DNA of 17,149 nt from Dechloromonas sp. GTDB lineage: Bacteria; Pseudomonadota; Gammaproteobacteria; Burkholderiales; Rhodocyclaceae. A program made the position numbers and the translations under genes. The notes beneath the pieces are model-generated. The model was not told where the DNA came from. It did no database searches and saw nothing but the letters and a program-made list of their open reading frames with translations. Location of the stretch: positions 1 through 17,149 of the forward strand of contig JAFLDQ010000067.1 in NCBI GenBank assembly GCA_017302355.1, written 5' to 3'. Shown here piece by piece: positions 7,211 through 16,523 of the stretch. Position 1 is the stretch's first letter. Every line of letters starts with the position of its first letter.

Positions 7211-7906
7211 ATGCGCGAAAAGGTCGTCGTCTTCACGGGTGCGGGCGTCAGTGCCGAGAGCGGGCTGCGAACCTTCCGCGACATGGGCGGCTACTGGCGC
7301 GAGTACTCGATCGAGTCCGTGGCCTCACCCGAAGGATGGAAGGCCAAGCCGCAAGCGGTGCTCGAGTTCTACAACGAACGCCGGAAGGCTGTGCTGGCGG
7401 CTTCGCCGAACGCGGCCCACGTTGCGATTTCCGCGCTCGAGGCTCAATTCGACGTGGTGGTGATCACCCAGAACATCGATGACCTGCATGAGCGTGCCGG
7501 GTCAACGAAGGTCATGCATGTCCATGGCGAGATTCTCAAGGCGCGGAGTTCGGTTGATCCTTCCCTGATCTACCCGCTGGCGACGCCCACCCTCGAGATG
7601 GGGCAACTGTGCGGGCATGGAAGCCAATTGCGTCCGGACGTCGTATGGTTTGGCGAGCCGGTACGGTTCATGGCCGAAGCGGCAATGGCGTTCGCCAGCG
7701 CTTCGAAGATCCTGACGATCGGCACCTCACTGTCGGTCTATCCGGCAGCAGGCCTGGTCAGCGAGGCGAGGCCTTCAGCCGAGAAGTGTCTGGTGGCTCC
7801 CGAGATCGACGATCCGCCGCCTGGCTACCATTTCTTCCGGGGCAAGGCAGCCCGGATCGTTCCGCACATCGCCAGCTGCTGGCTGGAGGGGCGGAGGCCG
7901 TGGTGA
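7211..7906 (+). CDS. SIR2 family NAD-dependent protein deacylase, zinc-cysteine-poor type
   Basis: Sirtuins remove acyl groups from lysines using NAD. The 231-residue product has the NAD-binding motif [15 protein letters not shown] (10-24), [12 protein letters not shown] (86-97), the catalytic His105 in VMHVHGE, and [10 protein letters not shown] (171-180). FYNERR (53-58) places Tyr54 and Arg57 like the Tyr/Arg pair of E. coli CobB (YNAR), which recognises succinyl-lysine. The four zinc cysteines usual in sirtuins are absent: only Cys134 occurs between the catalytic His and the WFGE motif. Zinc-less sirtuins of this form (GSQLRP.VVWFGE) are known in bacteria from memory. The ATG at 7211 is chosen because it places the motif at the N-terminus and AGGAG lies at 7197-7201. 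The upstream open extension of 68 codons has no family similarity. An exonuclease gene follows 74 bases later. Confidence 0.93.
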   Translation: MREKVVVFTGAGVSAESGLRTFRDMGGYWREYSIESVASPEGWKAKPQAVLEFYNERRKAVLAASPNAAHVAISALEAQFDVVVITQNIDDLHERAGSTKVMHVHGEILKARSSVDPSLIYPLATPTLEMGQLCGHGSQLRPDVVWFGEPVRFMAEAAMAFASASKILTIGTSLSVYPAAGLVSEARPSAEKCLVAPEIDDPPPGYHFFRGKAARIVPHIASCWLEGRRPW

Positions 7907-7980
7907 ACCCGGCCCCGGCCATTGGACGCGAGGGCGAGCGCCAGGCACCGGGGCGCCCGCAGTGCGCTACAGTGTCGGGC

Positions 7981-8538
7981 ATGGATGAAATCTACGTCAG
8001 TACCGATGTCGAAACCGACGGCCCGGTTGCCGGCAGGCACTCGCTGCTGAGCATTGGATCGGCAGCCTATACAGCCGGCAAACAGTTGCTCGGAACCTTT
8101 TCGGCAAATCTGGATACGCTGCCCGGCGCCACGCCCGACCCCAGGACCGCCGCCTGGTGGGCAACGCAGCCGGACGCCTGGCGGGCATGCCGGGAGAACA
8201 CCGAACCGCCGCAGGTGGCCGTGCGCCGCTATCTCGCCTGGATCAAGTCGCTTTCCGGCAGGCCGGTCTTCGTCGCCTATCCGAGCGCTTTCGACTTTCC
8301 GTTCGTCCATTGGTATCTCATGGAGTTCGCCGGCGAGAATCCTTTCGGTTACTCGGTCATCGATATCAAGAGCTACGCGATGGCCATGCTGCGCAAACCG
8401 TACCGGGTCTGCGGCAAGCGATCGATGCCGGTCGCCTGGTTCGATCCCGTACCGCATACGCACGTCGCGCTCGACGACGCAATCGAGCAAGGTCGCCTGT
8501 TCTGCAACATGCTGCACGTCAACCGCGAGCCGGGTTGA
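7981..8538 (+). CDS. 3'-5' exonuclease, DEDDh (RNase T-like) family
   Basis: The product is 185 residues with the acidic residues of DEDDh exonucleases: Asp9 and Glu11 in STDVETDGP, Asp105 in [13 protein letters not shown], and His161 with Asp166 in [11 protein letters not shown]. It is therefore probably a metal-dependent exonuclease on RNA or DNA, and lacks any polymerase or other domain. The ATG at 7981 puts the first motif at the usual distance from the N-terminus; an in-frame GTG at 7972 is possible. No clear ribosome binding site is seen. It follows the sirtuin gene on the same strand and precedes the PHA synthase-like gene by 100 bases, so the three may be cotranscribed, though a functional link is not evident. 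Confidence 0.88.
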   Translation: MDEIYVSTDVETDGPVAGRHSLLSIGSAAYTAGKQLLGTFSANLDTLPGATPDPRTAAWWATQPDAWRACRENTEPPQVAVRRYLAWIKSLSGRPVFVAYPSAFDFPFVHWYLMEFAGENPFGYSVIDIKSYAMAMLRKPYRVCGKRSMPVAWFDPVPHTHVALDDAIEQGRLFCNMLHVNREPG

Positions 8539-8638
8539 GCATGCACGCGGGCGATCCGGAGTGTCCGGTGCGCGCTGCCGGCAGCCGCTCCGACAGGGCG
8601 CAACCGCCGGGCGGGGCCGGTGAGCGACGGGTGAGGTG

Positions 8639-9811
8639 ATGATCAAGTTGCTGAGGCAGGCGCTCGGCCGGGGTCTGGAGATCCATGAGCGCGTGGCGGC
8701 CGCTGCGGCGAATGGCTTTGACTGGCTGTTCCGCCATGAGCATCTGGTCAAGTCCGGACAAACCGGATTTGATCTGGTGCATGCCGGCGACCTGATGACG
8801 GTGCGCCACTACACGCTTGATGGCGAGCGTTCGATCGATCTGGCCGACGGCAGTGTCCTGGCGATCCGGCGCCGCCGGCATGCCGTGCCGCTGGTTCTGG
8901 TGCCGCCACTGGGGGTCACTACCGAGACCTTCGATCTGCTGCCCAACCGCAGCCTCGTGCGTTACATGACGGCGCGCGGCTTCAAGGTCTATCTCATCTG
9001 CTGGGGCAAGCCGGAGCGTCGCCATGCCAGGCTGGGCATCAAGGATTATGCCGACCGGATGATGGCCGAGGCGTTGGCCGCCGTTCGTGCCCACAGCGGG
9101 GTCAGCGAGGTGTCGCTGCTGGGGTGGTGCATGGGCGGGTTGCTGTCCCTGATCCATGCCGGCCTGCAACGCGACACCAGGATCCGCAACCTGATTACCG
9201 TCGCCAGTCCCATCGACATGCGCGGCGGCGGCATGGTCGCAGGCGTGGCCCAGGCTCTGAATACGCCGGCGACGCTGATACGCAGGTACACGGACTTTCG
9301 TCTGCTGGCGATGAATCCGGAAAGATTTCACACTCCCGGCTGGGTCACGACACTGGCTTTCAAGTTGACCGATCCCGTCGGCAGCGTGACGACTTACTGG
9401 GATCTGATCACCAACCTGTGGGACCGCGAGTTCGTCGAGTCGCACAGCACGACCTCGAATTACCTGAACAACATGCTCTCGTACCCTGCCGGCGTGCTGC
9501 AGGACTTTCTCGTCAAGGTTGCCGTGGACAACAGACTGGCCGATGGCGAGATCGACGTGGGCAGGAAGGTCTCGCGTTTCCGCAACATTCGCTCGGCGAT
9601 GCTGGTGTTTGCCGGCCAGGACGATGTCCTGGTTTCGGCGTCCACGGCGCGAGGCATTCTCGACCTTGTCGCTTCGGCGGACAAACACTTCGAACTTGCG
9701 CCCGGCGGGCACATGGGCGTCATCCTCGGAAGCGCGGCGCAGCGCGCGGTCTGGGCGAGGTCAGCCGACTGGCTGGTGTCGCGTTCGCTCGCTCAGCCGA
9801 AATTGTCGTGA
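8639..9811 (+). CDS. phaC: Class III-type poly(3-hydroxyalkanoate) synthase-like alpha/beta hydrolase
   Basis: PHA synthases polymerise hydroxyacyl-CoA into storage granules. The 390-residue product fits the class III PhaC size (about 350-390) and is shorter than class I (about 590). The lipase-like box LGWCMGG places the nucleophile at Cys164. GQDDVLV supplies the Asp (328 or 329) and GGHMGVI the His358 of the Cys-Asp-His triad. Other family-like segments are PLVLVPPLGVTTETFDLLP, GFKVYLICWG and WDLITNLWDREFVE. Class III enzymes need a PhaE partner, and none is present in this window. The start is ATG 8639 or GTG 8636, with GGTGAGG just upstream, so the exact start is uncertain. The 3' end overlaps the convergent thioesterase gene by 51 bases. 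PhaC-like hydrolases of other function cannot be excluded. Confidence 0.85.
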   Translation: MIKLLRQALGRGLEIHERVAAAAANGFDWLFRHEHLVKSGQTGFDLVHAGDLMTVRHYTLDGERSIDLADGSVLAIRRRRHAVPLVLVPPLGVTTETFDLLPNRSLVRYMTARGFKVYLICWGKPERRHARLGIKDYADRMMAEALAAVRAHSGVSEVSLLGWCMGGLLSLIHAGLQRDTRIRNLITVASPIDMRGGGMVAGVAQALNTPATLIRRYTDFRLLAMNPERFHTPGWVTTLAFKLTDPVGSVTTYWDLITNLWDREFVESHSTTSNYLNNMLSYPAGVLQDFLVKVAVDNRLADGEIDVGRKVSRFRNIRSAMLVFAGQDDVLVSASTARGILDLVASADKHFELAPGGHMGVILGSAAQRAVWARSADWLVSRSLAQPKLS

Positions 9812-10270
9812 ATCGAGCGTTCGTGGCGCCTCTCGGGGAACCGTGATCATGGCCGGCTGGTAAACCTGAGCGAATTCCGGGGGTATCCGCCGCGCGCGGC
9901 CGCTGCTCACTTCGATACAGATCAGTTCCCAGCGGCCACGCAGGACGGTTGCGCGGTCACTGTCGCGAATCAGTTGAAACCGGCGCTCCATCTGCAGCCT
10001 GCCATCGCCGGCAAGCAACCAGGTGCCCAGGGTGAGCCTGTCGCCGACAAGCGTCGGCAGAAGGTAGTCGTACTCCCCGCGGCGTATCGCCATCGCCCGG
10101 TCGAGGCGCTGGTAGTCGGCGAGGTCGAGACCGAGCGCCGCGGAGTGCGCCCAGGCGATTTTCTCGCACCACTGCACGTAGACCGCGTTATTCGTGTGGT
10201 TCAAGCCGTCGATATCGCTGACGGATGGTGACACTGGCAGGGTGAATGGCTGTGGAAAATCCCAGGCCAT
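9761..10270 (-). CDS. Acyl-CoA thioesterase, hotdog (4HBT) family
   Basis: The 169-residue product has the 4HBT/YbgC-type signature SDIDGLNHTNNAVYVQWCEK near residues 18-37, where the Asp of DIDGLNH is the expected catalytic residue. The rest (RGEYDYLLPTLVGDRLTLGTWL, RRFQLIRD, GRWELICIEVSSGRARRIPP) fits the strands of a hotdog fold. Such enzymes hydrolyse acyl-CoA thioesters in the cytosol; the chain-length preference cannot be read from sequence. GAGG lies about 6 bases before the ATG. The last 17 codons run antisense over the end of the PHA synthase-like gene. The C-terminal tail after VYQPAMI is unusual for the family and may be dispensable. Confidence 0.9.
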   Translation of the reverse strand: MAWDFPQPFTLPVSPSVSDIDGLNHTNNAVYVQWCEKIAWAHSAALGLDLADYQRLDRAMAIRRGEYDYLLPTLVGDRLTLGTWLLAGDGRLQMERRFQLIRDSDRATVLRGRWELICIEVSSGRARRIPPEFAQVYQPAMITVPREAPRTLDSRQFRLSERTRHQPVG

Positions 10271-10628
10271 GGCGCCTCAGACCTCGCTTTGCTGTTTGCC
10301 GGTGAATATACCGCAACATCGGCCACGCTACGGCGCGGTGATGCGCTGGAGATCTTCGGCGCGGCCACCGGAGAGCCAACAGGCGGGAAACTGGTCGGTC
10401 TTCGTCTGCGGCACGTTCAAGCCTGTCCGGCCGCCCCGTCCGAACCCGTTCGCGGGCTTCGACTGCGCAGGTGTCGAGCCGGGCATCGACGTGGGAGCGA
10501 TTCACCAATTGTCCGGGCAGCGAACGTCAGGGAGAGAAACCTTCGGCTCCCGAACAGCTTGTCCTGGTCGTCGGGGCCGCTGATCGACGGTGCTGGTTGC
10601 GTTTCAGCGGGCGGTTGTGATCTGATCG
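10271..10628. other. Spacer between the thioesterase gene and the small unknown gene; no gene seen
   Basis: About 360 bases. Plus-strand and minus-strand open frames here are Arg/Pro/Ser-rich and without motifs or good ribosome binding sites. No T-tailed hairpin was found. Confidence 0.35.
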
Positions 10629-10949
10629 TCATTGGCGAGGAATTGGGCGCAGAAGAGCGCACGAGCCCTCGGGTACGGCGCCTGAAGTTCGCTGTGCAAT
10701 TCTGGATGCCGGTTTCATCGATCCGGGCGGGCCGGCGAGCGGCTCCTGATAGATAACCTTCATTCGTTCCTCGTTCGCCTTCTGGAGCAGGGCGCCGACC
10801 TGTTTCCAATGGTCGTCGGTCATTGCCGTCCGGCGATGGAAGATGCTCAATGCCATGTTGCGCATGTCGGGCTGGTCGATGCGATGGGCATTACCCGATG
10901 TGGGCACGAATGCATTGGTTGCGGGTGACACGTTTGCTTGGCTCGCCAT
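10629..10949 (-). CDS. Small protein of unknown function
   Basis: I do not recognise this product. The case for it is a strong ribosome binding site: GGAGG about 7 bases before the ATG at 10949. The 106-residue product starts MASQANVSPATNAFVPTSGN, has a mixed helical centre (MTDDHWKQVGALLQKANEER, 43-62), and a C-terminus rich in Arg, Ser and Pro that looks less coding-like. There is no signal peptide or membrane helix. A second ATG at 10823 would give the helical part alone. It lies alone between the thioesterase gene and the MAPEG gene, all on minus. It may be a true small gene or a decayed one. Confidence 0.42.
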   Translation of the reverse strand: MASQANVSPATNAFVPTSGNAHRIDQPDMRNMALSIFHRRTAMTDDHWKQVGALLQKANEERMKVIYQEPLAGPPGSMKPASRIAQRTSGAVPEGSCALLRPIPRQ

Positions 10950-11194
10950 GGTGGTTCCTCCGTTTCCGATAGCCTAGCGCCGTGCCAATCCGCTTGTCCG
11001 TGGCGCATTTCACGCTTGCCAAGAAAAAGGCGGAAGTTGGCTGCGAACGGAATCAGTCAGTTGCCGCAGTGCGGATGGGCGGGGCGCATCGCCAGCTTGC
11101 AGATTGCTGGCGGTTCTCACTCTCCAGCGGGCTGCCTTGGGGTTCGTTCCGTGTGCCGGGCGTCGGACGCAGCCGGAACTGCCGCGTGAAACCT

Positions 11195-11590
11195 TCAAGC
11201 CATGGCGAGAATGGCGACACTGACCGCGAAGCCGGCGCCCCACACGAGTGAGCGAAGGGTGCCCAGGTTCATCAGATAGACGATGACATAGACGATGCGG
11301 ATCGCGACAAACAAGAGCGCCAGGGTATCGATACGGCCCTGCTCCGCGTGCGCCTGTTGCGCCAGAACCACCGCCGCGATGAACAATGGCAGCGCCTCGA
11401 AGCCATTCATCTGCGCCGCATGGGCACGCTGCTGCCAGCCGCTCAGGCGAGCCGCCCATTCGCGGGGGTGTCTGTTGTCATATACCTCGCCGTTCCCGCC
11501 TTTCGCCAGAACCGGGCCGGCTTTCGCCAGCCCGATCGTCAGTATCGGCAGCAGGCACGCCGCCAGGATGCACCAATGGGCTATCGGCAT
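11195..11590 (-). CDS. MAPEG family membrane protein
   Basis: MAPEG proteins are four-helix membrane proteins, some with glutathione-dependent activities; most bacterial members are uncharacterised. The 131-residue product has helices at about residues 5-27 (WCILAACLLPILTIGLAKAG), 60-80 (NGFEALPLFIAAVVLAQQ), 88-108 (TLALLFVAIRIVYVIVYLMN) and 110-130. The segment PREWAARLSGWQQRAHAAQMNGFEALP contains the conserved R..AH.N..E pattern of the family, and RIVYVIVYLMN matches its third helix. GGGAG sits 8 bases before the ATG. It lies about 100 bases downstream of the holin-like membrane gene on the same strand, and the two may be cotranscribed. The substrate is unknown. Confidence 0.88.
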   Translation of the reverse strand: MPIAHWCILAACLLPILTIGLAKAGPVLAKGGNGEVYDNRHPREWAARLSGWQQRAHAAQMNGFEALPLFIAAVVLAQQAHAEQGRIDTLALLFVAIRIVYVIVYLMNLGTLRSLVWGAGFAVSVAILAMA

Positions 11591-11690
11591 GAACGTTTCT
11601 CCCTTGCTCTTTGGTGGATGCTGGCATTTCGCGCTTGCGAACCGCCGGCAGGGTCGGATTTCCCTCCATATCCCGGCCCGGAGCGGGAAG

Positions 11691-12098
11691 TCACAGCCAT
11701 ATCGTGCTTCCCTGGGTGTGCGGAATGCGATACCACGAAGTCTCGCTGCCGGGCAGCAGGGCGCCCAACGCCAGGTTCAGGACAGCGATGAAGATGCTGG
11801 CGAAGAAGGCTGTCCAGAACCCCGAAATGGTGAAACCCCGCACCAGGGCGGCCACCAGCAGCAACATCATGGCATTGATCACCAGAAGGAAGAGGCCCAG
11901 GGTGATCACCGTCAATGGCAATGTCAGGAAGATCAGGATGGGTCGGACGACCGCATTCACGAAACCGAGCAGCAGCGCCGCGACGACCAGCGACGAGGTG
12001 CTGGCGAAGCGGATGCCGCCAAACACATGGCTGGCGATCCACAGCGTGAGCGCCGAGACGGCCCACTGCAGAAGGAAGGGCAAAAGATTATCCAGCAT
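11691..12098 (-). CDS. Phage-holin-4/YvlD-like integral membrane protein
   Basis: The 135-residue product is very hydrophobic and resembles the phage_holin_4_2 (YvlD) family of small bacterial membrane proteins, which despite the name is usually chromosomal. Four helices are visible: residues about 5-25, 35-53 (LVVAALLLGFVNAVVRP), 58-85 (LPLTVITLGLFLLVINAMMLLL) and 95-118. GFVNAVVRPILIFLTLPLTV is the characteristic stretch. The start at 12098 (MLDNLLPFLL) has AGGA about 6 bases upstream. The frame is open far upstream, but that part has no membrane or family character. A MAPEG gene follows about 100 bases downstream. Confidence 0.87.
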   Translation of the reverse strand: MLDNLLPFLLQWAVSALTLWIASHVFGGIRFASTSSLVVAALLLGFVNAVVRPILIFLTLPLTVITLGLFLLVINAMMLLLVAALVRGFTISGFWTAFFASIFIAVLNLALGALLPGSETSWYRIPHTQGSTIWL

Positions 12099-12225
12099 GA
12101 AATCCTGACTCTTCTCGAGGTTGTGCCGCTGCAACAAAGGCCCTGAGCACCCGGGGCCAGCCGGCCAATGGTAGCGCGAAACGCGAACCGATCCGTGACC
12201 ATCCCACGAAATGCGGTTGGGGGCG

Positions 12226-12266
12226 AAAAAGACGAAAGCCCCGCACCGGGGGCAGTGCGGGGCTTT
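12226..12266 (-). terminator. Strong intrinsic terminator on the minus strand
   Basis: Perfect 12-bp stem AAAGCCCCGCAC / GTGCGGGGCTTT (12266-12255 and 12246-12235) with an 8-base loop, then CGTC and five T residues (12230-12226) on the minus strand. On the plus strand no T-run follows, so the direction is minus. Confidence 0.88.
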
Positions 12267-12330
12267 CCAGACGGTCCGTGCTGGGGGAGGGGGAGAGGTG
12301 GGCCGCCTAGGCTGACGCGGGTCAGCGCAT
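12226..12330 (-). ncRNA. Candidate small RNA with C-rich body and intrinsic terminator
   Basis: A roughly 105-base transcript is predicted from about 12330 to 12226. Upstream is a 17-base-spaced sigma-70-like promoter (12337-12365). Reading 5' to 3', it has a 6-bp hairpin GCTGAC / GTCAGC (12326-12311). Next comes an unpaired pyrimidine stretch with CCTCTCCCCCTCCCCC near 12300-12283, then the 12-bp terminator hairpin with a C-rich loop. CU-rich single-stranded regions in bacterial sRNAs commonly pair with Shine-Dalgarno sequences. No protein frame is supported here. The alternative is that this is merely the 3' end of the DUF3567-like transcript, whose stop is about 330 bases upstream. Confidence 0.45.
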
Positions 12331-12336
12331 GAGTGA

Positions 12337-12365
12337 AAGATACCTGCGCGGCCCCGCCGGCTCAA
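12337..12365 (-). promoter_or_regulatory. Putative promoter of the small RNA
   Basis: On the minus strand TTGAGC (12365-12360) is followed after 17 bases by TATCTT (12342-12337). Each box matches 4 of 6 consensus positions. The predicted start near 12330 gives an A as the first base. No open frame with family character begins downstream. Confidence 0.45.
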
Positions 12366-12597
12366 GTAACGGATTGCAACAATGTGTGTCCGCCTGTGTG
12401 CGGGAGCGGGAGGGGTCACGGTTGGTCCGCAGGCGAAGGCGCAACTGCTCCCGAACGCGGGCGCCCATCCCCGCCGCGCCGGGTGTTGCGCGGCGCAGGC
12501 TGGAAACCATGCCGGTTGCAGGGCCATGGCGGCAGCGCCGGTGTGGTCGCCGACGGCAGGCGCGGGAGGACGACAGCAACGAAGCGATTCGACCAAG
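12366..12597. other. Spacer between the DUF3567-like gene and the small RNA candidate
   Basis: Together with 12099-12225 this leaves about 500 bases between the holin-like and DUF3567-like genes without a supported protein gene. Minus-strand frame 12322-12579 is Arg/Ser-rich and motif-free. Apart from the small RNA candidate I see nothing further. Confidence 0.35.
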
Positions 12598-12831
12598 TCA
12601 GTGGAATGCGATGGGCACGGAGCAACCGCTGGAGTAGTCTTCCAGCAAGGCGTCGATGGTCGCGAAATCGCGCTCCTGTTCCGGAATGCGATCGATCGCC
12701 GAGCGGAAGCCCGACGCGGATGCTCCATGCAGGAACGAAATCCGCCGGGTGTCCTTGTCGACCAGCTCGAAGCCCTGCTCGGCGGGGTAGGCCACCACCG
12801 TGAAATGGTCGCTGTTGTAGATCAGATTCAT
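12598..12831 (-). CDS. DUF3567 (BTH_I0359-like) small protein
   Basis: The 77-residue product begins MNLIYNSDHFTVVAYPAEQG and ends SSGCSVPIAFH. This recalls the DUF3567 family found mainly in betaproteobacteria, whose members start with M-x-x-x-YNSD/DS and end near (Q/V)P(V/I)xxH, and whose function is unknown. The centre contains FELVDKDTRRISFLHGASA and DFATIDALLEDY. The start at 12831 is supported by AGGAG 7 bases upstream; an in-frame ATG at 12861 would add ten unrelated residues and would sit on the predicted transcription start. A promoter is seen at 12868-12895. It is divergent from the Cys-rich gene. The family assignment is from memory. Confidence 0.8.
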   Translation of the reverse strand: MNLIYNSDHFTVVAYPAEQGFELVDKDTRRISFLHGASASGFRSAIDRIPEQERDFATIDALLEDYSSGCSVPIAFH

Positions 12832-12867
12832 CGTTCGACTCCTTGGGCAAGACCCCCGCACAAAAGC

Positions 12868-12895
12868 AATATGCGGCCGAATCGTCCGATCTCAA
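12868..12895 (-). promoter_or_regulatory. Sigma-70-like promoter of the DUF3567-like gene
   Basis: On the minus strand TTGAGA (12895-12890, 5 of 6 matches) and CATATT (12873-12868, 4 of 6) are 16 bases apart. Transcription would start near 12861, giving a leader of about 30 bases that contains the AGGAG site. Confidence 0.5.
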
Positions 12896-12981
12896 GGCTC
12901 CGGACCGGCGGCAAGTGGTAACATTTTGTTTCCTGCGGCGTGCCATGGGGCTGTCCGCAAACGGTCCGTCGGGAGAAAGAA

Positions 12982-13167
12982 ATGTCGTCCTGGGGTTGTC
13001 CGCACGAAGTGAACGGCAAGTGCACCAAGGTCAACAACCTGACCTGCGATCCCGGAATGAAGGGCTGCGTCCTTGCGGGGCGCTATGTCTTCGCCAGCAG
13101 CGAGGACAAGAACCGGCGACTGCGTGAGAAGCAGGCCCGCGCCGAGCCGCCCCGGAAGCCGGATTGA
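12982..13167 (+). CDS. Small cysteine-rich conserved protein
   Basis: The 61-residue product starts MSSWGCPHEVNGKCTKV and contains four cysteines in two pairs, CPHEVNGKC and CDPGMKGC, then VLAGRYVF and a charged, helical tail (DKNRRLREKQARAE). The spacing suggests a metal site, possibly zinc or an iron-sulfur cluster, but I know of no described function. Similar small proteins seem common in betaproteobacteria, from memory. The ATG at 12982 has GGGAG 7 bases upstream; the longer open frame from 12940 begins in the intergenic region and is not preferred. It is divergent from the DUF3567-like gene and convergent with clpB. Confidence 0.8.
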   Translation: MSSWGCPHEVNGKCTKVNNLTCDPGMKGCVLAGRYVFASSEDKNRRLREKQARAEPPRKPD

Positions 13168-13243
13168 ACCCGGTCTCCGCGGCGAACGGCGCGCGGAGAG
13201 GCCGGATCGGCATCCTTGCCGGTCGCGCCGCGCGGCGCCCGTC

Positions 13244-13285
13244 GCGGTCGACGAGGAAAAACGGCCGGTTTTCACGGTCGACCGC
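13244..13285. terminator. Long imperfect hairpin between convergent genes
   Basis: GCGGTCGAC (13244-13252) and GTCGACCGC (13277-13285) are exact inverted repeats. Inside them GAAAA (13256-13260) and TTTTC (13269-13273) can pair further. The structure lies between the Cys-rich gene and clpB, which converge here, and could act in both directions. The absence of a T-run after the outer stem makes this a tentative terminator. Confidence 0.35.
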
Positions 13286-13371
13286 AGCAGGCTTGCCGGC
13301 GATGCCGGTTTCAAGCCCCCGCGGCGTCCCGCCCCCCGCGTTGCGACCAACTTCGGACCACAACAGCCCGG

Positions 13372-15954
<2,583 letters not shown>

Positions 15955-15990
15955 GGCTGTCTCCCGTCGGGAATCTGTTCAATACCCGAA

Positions 15991-16018
15991 AGATGAGGAC
16001 AACCCGTCAAATTTCAAC
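15991..16018 (-). promoter_or_regulatory. Sigma-32 (heat shock) promoter of clpB
   Basis: On the minus strand GTTGAAA (16018-16012) and CCTCATCT (15998-15991) are 13 bases apart. They closely match the sigma-32 boxes CTTGAAA and CCCCATNT. The -10 box lies 36 bases before the clpB start codon, which fits heat-shock control of clpB. Confidence 0.8.
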
Positions 16019-16127
16019 TCCCCGCCAGGTGGACGCATCTGGCGTCGTTAGCGCCTCGCGATGGCTGAACGAAGGTCGCTTTGCTGTCCTGTTACCGCCC
16101 ATCCATGACGTCAGCAGAGGCCGGTCA

Positions 16128-16517
16128 CTACCGGTCCCAATGCCCATCAAAATCAAACGACAACTGCCGCTGATGCCGGATGGCCAGCAGGTAGATTGTT
16201 CCCCCAATCACCGCGTAGAGCACCAAATAGTGCTTGAGCACGTATTCCCGGATCGCGTTGGTTTCGGGTGTCAATGCGGCCAGCTTTTCCATCAGGGCTC
16301 CAACGGCGTTCGCAACCTCTACCGACTGAACCCGTTGCCGCAGGAAGGCACGCCCCATTTCGGGAAACCGCTCCAGATTCGGAATCGCGGTATCCAGCAA
16401 CTCATCCAGCAGGAGGTCGAACGCCCGTGGTGTCTCGGTTTCCGTCAGGAAACGCTCGATCTCTTCAAGATTGCGCTCGAAGTTGGCGGTGAGTCTGACG
16501 ACTGAGCTCTTCGCCAT
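16128..16517 (-). CDS. Type II toxin, RelE/ParE superfamily
   Basis: The 129-residue product reads like a ParE/RelE-fold toxin: an N-terminal helix pair (NFERNLEEIERFLTE, FDLLLDELLDTAIPNLERFP), the EMGRAFL segment, then the strand-rich C-terminal half with REYVLKHYLVLYAVIGGTIYLLAIRHQRQ. That half includes the LYAV/IYLLAIRH pattern typical of the family. The usual length is near 100, so this one is slightly long. The ATG lies 6 bases after the antitoxin stop, without a strong ribosome binding site of its own, so translation is probably coupled to the antitoxin. Whether it cuts mRNA or poisons gyrase cannot be decided. Confidence 0.88.
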   Translation of the reverse strand: MAKSSVVRLTANFERNLEEIERFLTETETPRAFDLLLDELLDTAIPNLERFPEMGRAFLRQRVQSVEVANAVGALMEKLAALTPETNAIREYVLKHYLVLYAVIGGTIYLLAIRHQRQLSFDFDGHWDR

Positions 16518-16523
16518 GCGCCG

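Noticed and set aside
8519..9712. 397-codon minus-strand frame
   Set aside because: Antisense to the PHA synthase-like gene; Gln/His/Arg-rich product without family features.
11691..12098. Holin-like protein as a sign of prophage
   Set aside because: The YvlD/phage_holin_4_2 type is mostly chromosomal, and no other phage gene, integrase or attachment site is present.
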